From positions 62,001 through 126,000 of the forward strand of contig CAMCWC010000010.1 in NCBI GenBank assembly GCA_945882415.1: 64,000 bases of DNA. Direction: 5' to 3'. The notes below the pieces were generated by a model, which had not been told where the DNA came from, ran no database searches, and worked only from the letters and a program-made list of their open reading frames with translations. Below are positions 50,007-58,070 of this stretch, piece after piece; position 1 is the stretch's first letter, and each line of letters begins with the position of its first letter. Both the position numbers and the translations under genes were made by a program. This DNA comes from Chthonomonas calidirosea (GTDB lineage: Bacteria > Armatimonadota > Fimbriimonadia > Fimbriimonadales > Fimbriimonadaceae).

Positions 50007-50036
50007 ATGATGCCTCATCCGAGCACCAAAACGCAA
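50007..50036 (-). promoter_or_regulatory. Candidate promoter of rplU-rpmA
   Basis: On the minus strand TTGCGT (50036-50031) and CATCAT (50012-50007), 18-nt spacing, upstream of the L21 start. Matches are partial (4 of 6 each at best). Confidence 0.35.
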
Positions 50037-50049
50037 GGTCTGCGAAACA

Positions 50050-50081
50050 TTGGCAGTCCGGGTGCCCAAATATGCTATCCT
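50050..50081 (+). promoter_or_regulatory. Candidate promoter of rpsR
   Basis: TTGGCA at 50050-50055 and an extended -10 (TGC-TATCCT, TATCCT at 50076-50081), spacing 20; an alternative -10 TATGCT at 50071 gives spacing 15. Upstream of the S18 start at 50124. Confidence 0.33.
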
Positions 50082-50123
50082 CTTGGGTTCTAACGGGCCA
50101 AATTGGCTCAATGTAGATTTAGC

Positions 50124-50549
50124 ATGAGCGAAGAAATCAAGCAAGGACCTGCTGCTGGACTAGCAGCCGCGCTTCCTCGGATGGATAAAGATGCCGATCC
50201 GAACGCGCGACCAAAGGGCAAACGTAAGCGAAAGGTGAGCTACCTGACGCTGAACAAGATTGAAACCGTGGACTACAAGGAAGTTAACATCCTCCGAAAG
50301 TTCATCAACGATCGTGGCAAGATGCTTCCTGCCCGACAGTCCGGAAACACCGCCGCTCAGCAGCGAATGATTTCCACCGCCATTCGACGAGCTCGAGAAA
50401 TGGCTCTGTTGCCGTTCGTTGTCACCGACATGACCAACGACCGACCAGCAATGCGACGATCCCGACGAGACGACCAGGCTCCGATGGATTCTGGAAACAC
50501 CCCCGTCGAGTCGACTGCAAAAGAAGCGACGCCAACCGAATCGGCCTAA
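50124..50549 (+). CDS. rpsR: 30S ribosomal protein S18, extended
   Basis: S18 core (residues about 38-100): KRKVSYLTLNKIETVDYKEVNILRKFINDRGKMLPARQSGNTAAQQRMISTAIRRAREMALLPF, the full family sequence. Start at ATG 50124; seven upstream codons are also open. The protein has 141 residues versus about 75 in E. coli, with an N-terminal acidic/Ala-rich extension (about 37 residues) and a C-terminal tail (about 40 residues, RRSRRDDQAPMDSGN...). It is an isolated gene here, not with rpsF/ssb/rplI. It converges on the KdsD-like gene, overlapping it by 4 nt. Confidence 0.95.
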   Translation: MSEEIKQGPAAGLAAALPRMDKDADPNARPKGKRKRKVSYLTLNKIETVDYKEVNILRKFINDRGKMLPARQSGNTAAQQRMISTAIRRAREMALLPFVVTDMTNDRPAMRRSRRDDQAPMDSGNTPVESTAKEATPTESA

Positions 50550-51508
50550 ACGATTCCGCTTCGAAGAAGGTCCTTCAGGACCAAAACTCCGGCGAGATTC
50601 CCGTGCTCAAGCACAGGCATCTCGCCGATTCTCTTTGGATGGTTCTGAAACGCCTCAAGGGCGTCAATCGCCAGCACTTCGATATCAATCGTGCTCGGCA
50701 TCCCGTTCACCATCTCGCTGGCCGTTCCGCCTTCGATGTTGCCGGTCTTCAGCAGATAGCGCCGAAGGTCCCCTTCGCTGATTAAGCCAACCAAAGCATC
50801 GTTCTCGATCACGCAAGCCACCCCCATCCCGGCGGAGGTCATTGCCTTCACGACTTCCATGCTGGTTGCTTCTGGCGATACGACCGCAATCTCGTTCCGG
50901 GGCCGCATCACGTCACGCACTCGCAACAACAACCGCTTCCCGAGCGAACCGCTTGGGTGAAGCCGCGCAAAGTCGTCTCGACCAAAACCACGGCGATCCA
51001 TCACCGCCACCGCCAAGGCATCGCTTAATGCGAGCATCGTCGTTGTGCTGGTCGTCGGAGCAAGGTTGTTTGGACACGACTCCTCGCTAACGAGGGTGAC
51101 AAGCACTAAATCTGCCAAGCGAGCCGAGCTGGAATCGGCCCGTCCCGTCACCAAAATTGACTTCGCCCCGAGCTCGCGAATCGGAGCAAACAGCCGCACG
51201 ATCTCATCTGTCTCGCCGCTGTGGCTGTAGAGCAGAACAACGTCGGAAGGCGCGATCATCCCAAGGTCGCCGTGAACTGCTTCCGCGGCATGAAGAAAGA
51301 GCGACGGAGTGCCCGTGCTGCTCAACGTTCCGCTGGTCTTTCGCGCGATGTGGCCCGATTTTCCGATCCCACAGGTGATGACCCGTCCTGGACATTCGAG
51401 AAGCATCTGCACCGCGAGGTTAAACCGGTCGTCCAGCTTGTCTGCGAGATGGAGCAAAGCCTGGGCTTGGTGCAACAGCACGTCTCGCCCGATCGAAACG
51501 GAACTCAA
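50546..51508 (-). CDS. Arabinose-5-phosphate isomerase (KdsD/KpsF type, SIS + 2 CBS)
   Basis: Interconverts ribulose-5-phosphate and arabinose-5-phosphate, the first committed step to Kdo. 320 residues from a TTG at 51508, whose last three bases overlap the arginase TGA (TTGA); the frame is open further upstream only as overlap. SIS domain: TCGIGKSGHIARKTSGTLSSTGTPS, LYSHSGETDEI, RLHPSGSLGKRLL. CBS pair: MRPRNEIAVVSPEATSMEV, LVGLISEGDLRRYL, MPSTIDIEVLAIDALEAFQNHP. Kdo implies an outer-membrane LPS-like glycan; no other Kdo gene is in the window. Confidence 0.9.
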   Translation of the reverse strand: MSSVSIGRDVLLHQAQALLHLADKLDDRFNLAVQMLLECPGRVITCGIGKSGHIARKTSGTLSSTGTPSLFLHAAEAVHGDLGMIAPSDVVLLYSHSGETDEIVRLFAPIRELGAKSILVTGRADSSSARLADLVLVTLVSEESCPNNLAPTTSTTTMLALSDALAVAVMDRRGFGRDDFARLHPSGSLGKRLLLRVRDVMRPRNEIAVVSPEATSMEVVKAMTSAGMGVACVIENDALVGLISEGDLRRYLLKTGNIEGGTASEMVNGMPSTIDIEVLAIDALEAFQNHPKRIGEMPVLEHGNLAGVLVLKDLLRSGIV

Positions 51509-52488
51509 ACCGTGCCCACCCGAGCCGTAGCTTCGTGCGCTAAAAGGTCGTTTCCGAGGATGGTTTTGCCGAAGAGGGAGGCGATCCATTCCACTGCCAC
51601 TTGTGCGGTTTCATTGTTTCGGTCCACCAACGGGTTGGTTTCCACCAAGTCGACGCCAGCGAGTTGAACCTGAGCCACCCGTAAGGCTTCGTGCAGCAGT
51701 TCCGCTAGCAAATGCGCCTCTCGGTAAGTAAGACCACCGCGCACCGCGGTCCCCGTGCCGGGAGCAAGAATCGGGTCAAGTGCATCGACGTCGAAAGACA
51801 CCCACAAGTGGGTGCCCCGAAAGTCACTCAACCAGCGCGTGATCATGCCGACACACGCATCCACGCCATAGCGGTCGACATCGTGCATCGTCACGGGCAA
51901 GCCGTGCATGCGGCGCCGTTCGGAGACATCCACGTCTCGCAGCCCAAACCATGCGGTTTTTGTTGCCTGCAATCTTGTCGGCCCGAGAAGATCAAGCAGT
52001 TCCTGCCATTGGGCATCCACTTCATTCTCCGCTTCGCTGGGCGTTCCCCAGAGCGCAGCAATGGGCATCCCATGAATGTTGCCGGTTGAGCTGGAACCAG
52101 GCGTGTTGACATCCGCATGGGCATCGATCCACAGCACCGCCAAGTTTTCGCCGTACGCCTCGAGAGCCGCACTCACCCCGGCTACCGCCAATGTGTGCTC
52201 GCCGCCGAGAACCACCGGCAATCGTCCGGCCGCTATCGAGCCCGAGACCTTTGCGCGCAACAGTCGAATGCATTCCAAAAGGGGCTGAAAACTGCGCATT
52301 CCCGGACCCGAAGTTGGGTTCAAGTCTACGGCCACGTCGCCGAGATCTTGTGCCGCCAAGCCTAAGCCCAAAAGGGCATCGGAGAGTCCCGCAAGCCGAA
52401 TTGCTGCGGGCCCAAGGCGACTGCCTAAGCGCATTCCGCAAAGATCAAACGGCGCGCCAATGATGTCAACCACGTGCCGAGTGTACAT
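51505..52488 (-). CDS. Arginase (ureohydrolase family)
   Basis: 327 residues, ATG 52488 with GGAG 8 nt upstream. Mn2+ site: VVLGGEHTLAVAG, LWIDAHADVNTPGSSSTGNIHGMP, and SFDVDALDPILAPGTGT, the signature that places it in arginase rather than agmatinase (GNIHGMP, DVDALDPxxAPGTGT). A loop RYGVDACVGMITRWLSD follows. It is upstream of the KdsD-like gene in one overlapping transcript; the metabolic link is not obvious. Divergent from pdxT. Confidence 0.87.
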   Translation of the reverse strand: MYTRHVVDIIGAPFDLCGMRLGSRLGPAAIRLAGLSDALLGLGLAAQDLGDVAVDLNPTSGPGMRSFQPLLECIRLLRAKVSGSIAAGRLPVVLGGEHTLAVAGVSAALEAYGENLAVLWIDAHADVNTPGSSSTGNIHGMPIAALWGTPSEAENEVDAQWQELLDLLGPTRLQATKTAWFGLRDVDVSERRRMHGLPVTMHDVDRYGVDACVGMITRWLSDFRGTHLWVSFDVDALDPILAPGTGTAVRGGLTYREAHLLAELLHEALRVAQVQLAGVDLVETNPLVDRNNETAQVAVEWIASLFGKTILGNDLLAHEATARVGTV

Positions 52489-52532
52489 TTCCGCTCCGGC
52501 GCGGCACCGGGACAACAAGTATCCTCTCTCTA

Positions 52533-53111
52533 ATGTTCAAATTCCCCGATCAAACCGTCGGGATCGTCGCGATTCAGGGTGACTACGAAAAGCACCGACA
52601 TGCCGTGGAAGCTTGCGGAGCAAGCGCGCGCTACGTCAAAGTTCCAGAGGACCTCGAAGGCTGCGGCCGGGTCATCATTCCCGGCGGAGAAAGCACTACC
52701 GTCGGACAACTGATGCAGCGTTTCGGTCTGGCCGATGCCCTCATCGAAAAGGTTGCCGCTGGCTTGCCCGTCTGGGGCACTTGCATGGGGATGATCATGA
52801 TGGCCAAGGACATCGAGTCACGCCCCGATCAGTTCAGCCTCGGGATTCTTGACGTTTCTGTGCGGCGGAACGCGTTCGGCCCGCAAGTCCACAGCTTTGA
52901 GGCACCGGTCAAGGTCAACGGGCTCCCAAAGCCGATCATGGCGGTCTTTATCCGTGCGCCAATCGTGACCCGAGTCGGGCCGGGCGTCAACGTCATTGCG
53001 GAAGTCGAGGGTCAAGTGATTGCCGTACGTCAAGGAAATCTGCTCGGGACGTCTTTCCATCCCGAGCTAACCGACGACCGGCACATGCACCAGTGGTTCT
53101 TATCGATCTGA
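52533..53111 (+). CDS. pdxT: Pyridoxal 5'-phosphate synthase glutaminase subunit PdxT
   Basis: Class I glutamine amidotransferase that supplies ammonia to PdxS. 192 residues: VGIVAIQGDYEKHRHAV, the IPGGESTTVGQLM loop, catalytic Cys in WGTCMGMIMMAK, SFHPELTDDRHMHQWF (catalytic His and Glu), and NAFGPQVHSFE. pdxS is usually adjacent upstream; here an arginase operon diverges instead, so pdxS is elsewhere. The final codons and the stop lie in a 15-bp tandem repeat shared with the convergent gene. Confidence 0.95.
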   Translation: MFKFPDQTVGIVAIQGDYEKHRHAVEACGASARYVKVPEDLEGCGRVIIPGGESTTVGQLMQRFGLADALIEKVAAGLPVWGTCMGMIMMAKDIESRPDQFSLGILDVSVRRNAFGPQVHSFEAPVKVNGLPKPIMAVFIRAPIVTRVGPGVNVIAEVEGQVIAVRQGNLLGTSFHPELTDDRHMHQWFLSI

Positions 53112-54131
53112 GCCGATTCGATCTGAGCCGATTCGATCCGAGTCAACGTCTTTGCCGTTGATCCGAATCGCCTTTGGCGAGATCAGGGCGAAGGCATCGG
53201 CCGGCACGAACCACTCCTTTCCACGAAGCTGAACCGCGTCCTTAAGGGTTCGGCGCTTGCCGTTGAGGCGAATGTCGCGCGATCCGGCGGTGAGCCGCAG
53301 CACGCCGTTCTCGCCGTGGATGTAAACCACGTCATCGCTGATTCGATCGACTTCGAAATCAAGCTGTTCTGCGGTGCGCCGTAGCGGCAGGAAGTACCGG
53401 TCGCCTTCTCGGTACGGAGATTCGGATTGTGAGTACCGGAATTTTCGGTCGTCGCATTCCACCGAGATTTCTCGCTCATTGATGCGATCGCGTCGGTAGT
53501 AGTCCTCGTCCTGGATGATGATCTGGTTTCGGTCCCAGTCCTGAACGGTGAACGATTCGGAGAACCAAGCTCCGATCTTCGTGCCCCGTGCCAATGTCAG
53601 ATCTCCGGTGCTCTTCTTGCCGGTTTCCGCGACCAAAATGCCCGCGAGCGTTCCGAATAAGAGGCCCTCGCCTGGCTTTTTGATCAACGCACCAAGGACC
53701 AGCCCGCCGACGGCGCCCCCCAGAATGCTGTTCTCCTTTCTGCGGTTATCGTTACTCTTCGCGATGAACCGACCATCACGGTCTTGCGAGAGGTTCCGCT
53801 TGTCCCACGCCACCGGAGTCGCCGAGACCCTCTGGTCTCGTCCGTCCGGAAACACCATTCGATCAAATCGAAACTCGATATACGCTGGACGATCGCCATT
53901 GGCTTGGCGAGCAGCGAGGATTTCACCTTCTAGCCGGGTTCCGCTGGGCAGGTATCGGTCATCTTCCAGCCGAGCAGTCACGCGGTCACCTGCCTCTGCG
54001 TCCCGAAGTCGAAGATCTTGCTCCAGAATCACCGGCAGAACGGTGTTCTCCCGAATGTAACCGCGCCCCTGTTGGGCAACGGCAGAAGCGGCAAGCACGG
54101 AAACAATAGCGAGGGAGCTGACAACTTTCAT
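53100..54131 (-). CDS. Secreted protein with glycine zipper and copper-amine-oxidase-N-like domain
   Basis: 343 residues from ATG 54131 (a GTG at 54140 adds three). Signal peptide MKVVSSLAIVSVLAASAVAQ. Residues about 25-115: beta-rich, with LEGEILAARQANGDRPAYIEFRFD. About 137-165: Gly-zipper hydrophobic segment (ILGGAVGGLVLGALIKKPGEGLLFGTLAG), as in membrane-inserting Gly-zipper proteins. About 225-330: DVVYIHGENGVLRLTAGSRDIRLNGKRRTLKDAVQLRGKEWFVPADAFALI, an extracellular copper-amine-oxidase-N-like fold. C-terminal DRIGS repeats. Probable envelope protein of unknown role. Confidence 0.72.
   Translation of the reverse strand: MKVVSSLAIVSVLAASAVAQQGRGYIRENTVLPVILEQDLRLRDAEAGDRVTARLEDDRYLPSGTRLEGEILAARQANGDRPAYIEFRFDRMVFPDGRDQRVSATPVAWDKRNLSQDRDGRFIAKSNDNRRKENSILGGAVGGLVLGALIKKPGEGLLFGTLAGILVAETGKKSTGDLTLARGTKIGAWFSESFTVQDWDRNQIIIQDEDYYRRDRINEREISVECDDRKFRYSQSESPYREGDRYFLPLRRTAEQLDFEVDRISDDVVYIHGENGVLRLTAGSRDIRLNGKRRTLKDAVQLRGKEWFVPADAFALISPKAIRINGKDVDSDRIGSDRIGSDR
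53104..53144. repeat. 15-bp tandem repeat at convergent gene ends
   Basis: Unit CGATCTGAGCCGATT at 53104-53118, repeated exactly at 53119-53133 and partially (11 bases, two changes) at 53134-53144. On the minus strand it encodes the repeated pentapeptide DRIGS at the C-terminus of the secreted protein; on the plus strand the first copy contains the pdxT stop. Confidence 0.9.
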
Positions 54132-54206
54132 CTTCTTCACACGGTTCTTTTGTACAGGATCGAACGCGCGGACGAAGGCCGAGTTACCATTTTGGGGCCT
54201 TTCGAA

Positions 54207-55211
54207 CTACCGCTCGCGGCGATAGCTGAGGCGTAAATCTTCGCCAAGCCGTTTCATGTCTTCGAAGCGCCAACCGGTCGTTTCGCTTAGGTCCGTTCGA
54301 ATCAGTTCTTCCACCCAGCCTTTTCCGGAGCCAAGAATCTTCGGCGCAATGTAGAGCACAAGCCGATCCACCAAGTCTTCCGCGAGGAAATGCCGAACCG
54401 TCGTCGCTCCGCCTTCGACCAAAACTCCCGTGAGCCCCTTCTGGAACCATGTCGTTGCCAGTTTGGGTATGTCGATTTCGCCGGTGACATGAATCGTCTC
54501 GGCTTCACCGTTGAAGACCTGCTCGCTACCTGTGAGCTTGTGCGACGGATCAAGAACGATTCGAACCGGCTGATTCACACGCCGATTGAGGCGAACGGTT
54601 AGCATTGGATCATCCGCCACCACTGTTCCACGCCCAACCAGAACCGCCCCACACTCGGCCCGGAGGTGATGCCCATCGCGTCTTGCCGCCTCGCCGGTTA
54701 TCCACTGGGATTGACCATTTGGGAGAGCGATGCGGCCATCCAGCGAAATCGCTGCCTTTGCCGTGATCATCGGCCGCCGATGCCGATGGGCGAACAGAAA
54801 CTGCTCATTTGCGGCCGCGGCGTCTTCCGCCAACAAGCCGACGACAACCTCTACGCCAGCCTCACGTAGAGTCTCCGCTCCACCAGCGGCCCTTGGATTA
54901 GGGTCTGCCACCGCAACCACCACCCGTGCGACACCAGACGCCAACAACGCCTGTGTACATGGCCCGGTGCGTCCGGTGTGATTGCACGGTTCCAGCGTCA
55001 CGTACGCGGTCGCGCCGTTTAGGTCGACCTTTGCATTTCGAATCGCCGCGACCTCTGCGTGCGGCCCTCCGGCTAGAGCGTGAAACCCTTCGCCAAGAAC
55101 CACCCCATCTCGGACAATCACGCAACCGACGTGGGGATTAGGCGCGGTGATCCCGCGCTTCGAGATCGCGATGGCTCGCCGCATCCATCGAACATCATCC
55201 GGCAGCATCAT
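54207..55211 (-). CDS. ribD: Bifunctional riboflavin biosynthesis protein RibD
   Basis: Diaminohydroxyphosphoribosylaminopyrimidine deaminase plus 5-amino-6-(5-phosphoribosylamino)uracil reductase. Deaminase about 1-145: NPHVGCVIVRDG, GPHAEVAAI (HAE) and LEPCNHTGRTGPC (zinc). Reductase about 146-334: TAKAAISLDGRIALPNGQSQWITG, LVGRGTVVADDPMLTVR and EGGATTVRHFL. 334 residues. Last gene of the pil-aro operon read leftward; its start overlaps the upstream small membrane gene by 17 nt. ribE, ribA and ribH are not here. Confidence 0.94.
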   Translation of the reverse strand: MMLPDDVRWMRRAIAISKRGITAPNPHVGCVIVRDGVVLGEGFHALAGGPHAEVAAIRNAKVDLNGATAYVTLEPCNHTGRTGPCTQALLASGVARVVVAVADPNPRAAGGAETLREAGVEVVVGLLAEDAAAANEQFLFAHRHRRPMITAKAAISLDGRIALPNGQSQWITGEAARRDGHHLRAECGAVLVGRGTVVADDPMLTVRLNRRVNQPVRIVLDPSHKLTGSEQVFNGEAETIHVTGEIDIPKLATTWFQKGLTGVLVEGGATTVRHFLAEDLVDRLVLYIAPKILGSGKGWVEELIRTDLSETTGWRFEDMKRLGEDLRLSYRRER

Positions 55212-55491
55212 TCTTTTCTCGCTGGCGATTCGCCTCTAGCACCAGTTCTTCCAAATTCTTCTTTGCAGTGACTCGATATTCCTCGCGAGCTTTTCGCAGG
55301 ATCAGGGCCGAACCCACGCCCGCCCCGATTAGGGCGAGGCAGACGGTACTGAGGTGGATAATCGACCGATTGACGTAGCCCTGCTTGACGGCTCTTGTCG
55401 CACTCTTCTCGGGCGGGCTCCCTACCGTCCACGGGTAACTCCCGAGCGCCGCAAAGCAAAGTACCAAGCACAGCGCTGTGAACAGCTTCAA
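55195..55491 (-). CDS. Small two-helix membrane protein
   Basis: 98 residues from TTG 55491, whose bases overlap the rpe stop (TTGA). Helix 1: LKLFTALCLVLCFAALGS (about 2-20); helix 2: IHLSTVCLALIGAGVGSALIL (about 49-69); short periplasmic loop of about 28 residues and a charged, coiled cytosolic tail (RKAREEYRVTAKKNLEELVLEANRQREKND). Between rpe and ribD. No known family recognised. Confidence 0.6.
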   Translation of the reverse strand: MKLFTALCLVLCFAALGSYPWTVGSPPEKSATRAVKQGYVNRSIIHLSTVCLALIGAGVGSALILRKAREEYRVTAKKNLEELVLEANRQREKNDAAG

Positions 55492-56132
55492 ACCAGGAGG
55501 TCCTTGATGTTGCGCACCGCCCAACCAAGATCATCCGCTTTGGCCAAGTGGCTACCAACCACAAATACGTTGGCGCCTGCCTCCTTCGCCGCCGCAACGG
55601 TGAATGCATCGATCCCGCCATCAACTTCAATCGACATTTCGGGTCGAAGCGCGCGAATCTGCCGAACCTTGTCTAGAGTTGACGCGATGAGCTTTTGCCC
55701 TCCCCAGCCGGGGTTAACCGTCATCACCAAAGCCAGATCGATATCCGCAAGAATCGGTTCAAGCACGGCGACCGGTGTGGCCGGATTAATCGCCACCCCG
55801 GCTTCCGCCCCGGCTTCCTTGATCTGCTGAACCAAACGATGTGCATGGACCGTGGCTTCGGCGTGGAAGATCACCCGATTACATCCTGCCGAAATGAACG
55901 CGTCGAACTGCCGCTCCGGGGTGAGCGTCATGAGATGGACCTCAAACTTTGCCGGGGTTACCCGCCGAAGATCACGAACGAGTTGGTCTCCAAAAGTGAT
56001 TGGCGGCACAAACTGCCCATCCATCACATCGAAGTGGATCCAGTCGGCTCCGTTCTCCACCATGATGGGCACGGCTTGTCCAAGCTCGATCAGCGGAAAG
56101 GAAAGAATGGATGGGGCAAGTTCACCGTTCAT
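55488..56132 (-). CDS. rpe: Ribulose-phosphate 3-epimerase
   Basis: Interconverts ribulose-5-P and xylulose-5-P. 214 residues from ATG 56132 (NGELAPSILSF); the frame is open 15 bases further, from a TTG inside the kinase gene. TIM-barrel motifs: IHFDVMDGQFVPPITFG, FEVHLMTLTPERQ, LALVMTVNPGWGGQKLI, MSIEVDGGIDAF and VVGSHLAKAD. Metal and catalytic residues (His, Asp pairs) are intact. Its start overlaps the kinase gene by 11 nt. Confidence 0.95.
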   Translation of the reverse strand: MNGELAPSILSFPLIELGQAVPIMVENGADWIHFDVMDGQFVPPITFGDQLVRDLRRVTPAKFEVHLMTLTPERQFDAFISAGCNRVIFHAEATVHAHRLVQQIKEAGAEAGVAINPATPVAVLEPILADIDLALVMTVNPGWGGQKLIASTLDKVRQIRALRPEMSIEVDGGIDAFTVAAAKEAGANVFVVGSHLAKADDLGWAVRNIKDLLV

Positions 56133-57846
56133 CGGCTTTTTTCTCAAACTCCTTCACGACCTCGTCGTCGTAATAGATTCGGAAAGTCGCAGAAGTCCCA
56201 AATCCAGTGGCTTCGAAGTCGATCATGTCGCCTTCGATGTGGCTGCCTTCATATACGGTTCGCGCGCCCTGAATGTCGGAAAGCTCAATCTTCACCGTAG
56301 TCCGCTGATCGACTCCGGCAACCTTCACGTGCAAGGTGTACACGTAAGATTTGGTGATTTCGGAAGGCTGAGTGACGCTTCCTGCACTCACAATTAGCTT
56401 CACCTTCGACGCACGCAGGACTTTGCTTCGCACGGGTGGATCCGTACCGAGAACCCGACCGAACTCAACGTCGTTACTCGACCTTTGCTCCGTTATCGAG
56501 TCCGGCGAAAGGTTTAGGTTCTCCAGAATGTTTCGCGCGCTATCAATGGTTTCGTTCTTGACGTCCGGCATCTGCACGTACGTGCTTCCAGAACTGACCA
56601 CCACGTTGACCGTGCCGCCTTCTCGAACATCGCGCCCCGGTTCGGGGTTTACGCGGAGAATCCGGTCCACCTCTACCTTTTCGTTTGCTTCCTTCTCTTG
56701 AATTCTCAGATCAAGCTTAAGGCGCGTGAGCATGGTCCGGGCTTCCGAAATGCTGAGATTGCGGATATCGGGCACTCGAACGGTCTTAGGCCGACGCAAA
56801 GTGTCAAGGCTCCAAAACGCCACCAGCGTGATGAGAACCGCGGCAAAAAACGTAAGCAGCATCAGCATCCAGACCGGAACGTCGCGCTCCCGGCGGCGCT
56901 TCTTCACCGCCTCCTGGGCGTTCTCGTCTCGGATGGCCGACATCTTCGGGGCAACCGGTCCAGGCTCAATCCCCACCTCGGTAGCGTCTTCTGGTCGTAG
57001 CGGCCAGGTGATCGACTTGCCAAAGCGCAGCGCCTCTTGTACAAGACGAAGATCCGACAGGAGCGCCGATGCATCCTGATATCGCGCTTCCGGATTCTTG
57101 GCCATCGCCTTCTGTACGATTCGGTCGAGGACATCCGGCACCGAAGCGTTGTGCCCGCGGACGCTAGGTACCTCTCGCGTGCGATGCTCGTTGATCAGGC
57201 CGAGCGGGGTGTCGGCATAGTACGGCGGCCGACCCGTCAGCAGTTCGAACATCAAAATGCCAACGGCGTAAATGTCCGATGCCGGGCTAGGCATTTGACC
57301 TTCGGCAACTTCTGGTGCAAGGTACGGCGCCATCATCGGAAGCACCGCGCGTCCCGCATCTTCGCTGCCGCCGTACGCTTCCCAAAGCCCGGCCATCTGG
57401 AGGCGGATATCGCCGTTGGCGAGCACAATCGCATGGCTAGAACTCACATCTCCGTGTGCAAGGCTATGACGATGCAGCGGCTCAAGAGCGCGGCACAGGC
57501 TGATTCCCATCCCGACCGATACTTGCACCGAGAAAGGTGCGAGTTTCCGAATTCGGTCCGCCAAACTAGGACCGCGCGTCAGTTCTCCGACGACAAAGAC
57601 ATAGGCGTCTTCCGAGATCACCCGTTGCATCGGCTCCAGATAGGGACTAGATGCCTTTCGGTACCGGTCGAGTGCCTTATTCAGGGCCGAGACAAACGCG
57701 GGCTCCTGATCGCACGGAGACTTCAATATTCGAAGGCAGACGTCGCGTCCAGAAGTAACATCACGCGCTGACCAAACGCTGAAGACAGGTCCGTCGGAAA
57801 GGACCGACATCAGTTCATATCGATTCGCGAGTACGGTGCCGATCAC
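56122..57846 (-). CDS. PASTA-domain protein kinase homologue, predicted pseudokinase
   Basis: 574 residues: kinase-like domain about 8-270, juxtamembrane basic stretch (VKKRRRERD), one transmembrane helix about 323-345, PASTA repeat 1 about 354-420 (VPDIRNLSISEARTML), PASTA 2 about 424-490 (MPDVKNETIDSARNIL), then a 84-residue beta-rich end. Versus PknB-type kinases: the glycine loop is SDGPVFSVW; the beta3 lysine position is Arg39 (VCLRILK); HRDxKxxN is HGDVSSSH, keeping Asp133 but losing the Lys and Asn; DFG is MAG at 151-153. APE (177-179) and the helix-F Asp191 (SDIYAVG) are intact. So phosphotransfer is unlikely; sensing of peptidoglycan with scaffold output is inferred. Confidence 0.87.
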   Translation of the reverse strand: MIGTVLANRYELMSVLSDGPVFSVWSARDVTSGRDVCLRILKSPCDQEPAFVSALNKALDRYRKASSPYLEPMQRVISEDAYVFVVGELTRGPSLADRIRKLAPFSVQVSVGMGISLCRALEPLHRHSLAHGDVSSSHAIVLANGDIRLQMAGLWEAYGGSEDAGRAVLPMMAPYLAPEVAEGQMPSPASDIYAVGILMFELLTGRPPYYADTPLGLINEHRTREVPSVRGHNASVPDVLDRIVQKAMAKNPEARYQDASALLSDLRLVQEALRFGKSITWPLRPEDATEVGIEPGPVAPKMSAIRDENAQEAVKKRRRERDVPVWMLMLLTFFAAVLITLVAFWSLDTLRRPKTVRVPDIRNLSISEARTMLTRLKLDLRIQEKEANEKVEVDRILRVNPEPGRDVREGGTVNVVVSSGSTYVQMPDVKNETIDSARNILENLNLSPDSITEQRSSNDVEFGRVLGTDPPVRSKVLRASKVKLIVSAGSVTQPSEITKSYVYTLHVKVAGVDQRTTVKIELSDIQGARTVYEGSHIEGDMIDFEATGFGTSATFRIYYDDEVVKEFEKKADER

Positions 57847-58070
57847 TCGGCGGAATCCTCCGGCTGCTCCATCCCTTCCTTATCGGGGAGGAAAGCGAGA
57901 ACAAGGGCACCGAGAAAGATGATCGTTGCGAGCATTCGAACCGGGGGCACGTCGATCTTCTGCGCGTACTCTGCCGCCGTTCCTTGGATCGAAGCCGACA
58001 GGCTGGCCAGGAAGCCGCCAAAAAGGAGGGCCACCGCCATCATTGTGATTACCATTCGGGCTAGTTTCAT
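57843..58070 (-). CDS. Small two-helix membrane protein
   Basis: 75 residues: helix 1 about 5-27 (RMVITMMAVALLFGGFLASL), a 20-residue loop, helix 2 about 46-62 (LATIIFLGALVLAFL), then a short acidic tail ending in GMEQPEDSAE. Overlaps aroB by 4 nt upstream and the PASTA gene by 4 nt downstream (ATGA in both cases), so it is translationally coupled to the kinase-like protein and might be its membrane partner. No family known to me. Confidence 0.68.
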   Translation of the reverse strand: MKLARMVITMMAVALLFGGFLASLSASIQGTAAEYAQKIDVPPVRMLATIIFLGALVLAFLPDKEGMEQPEDSAE

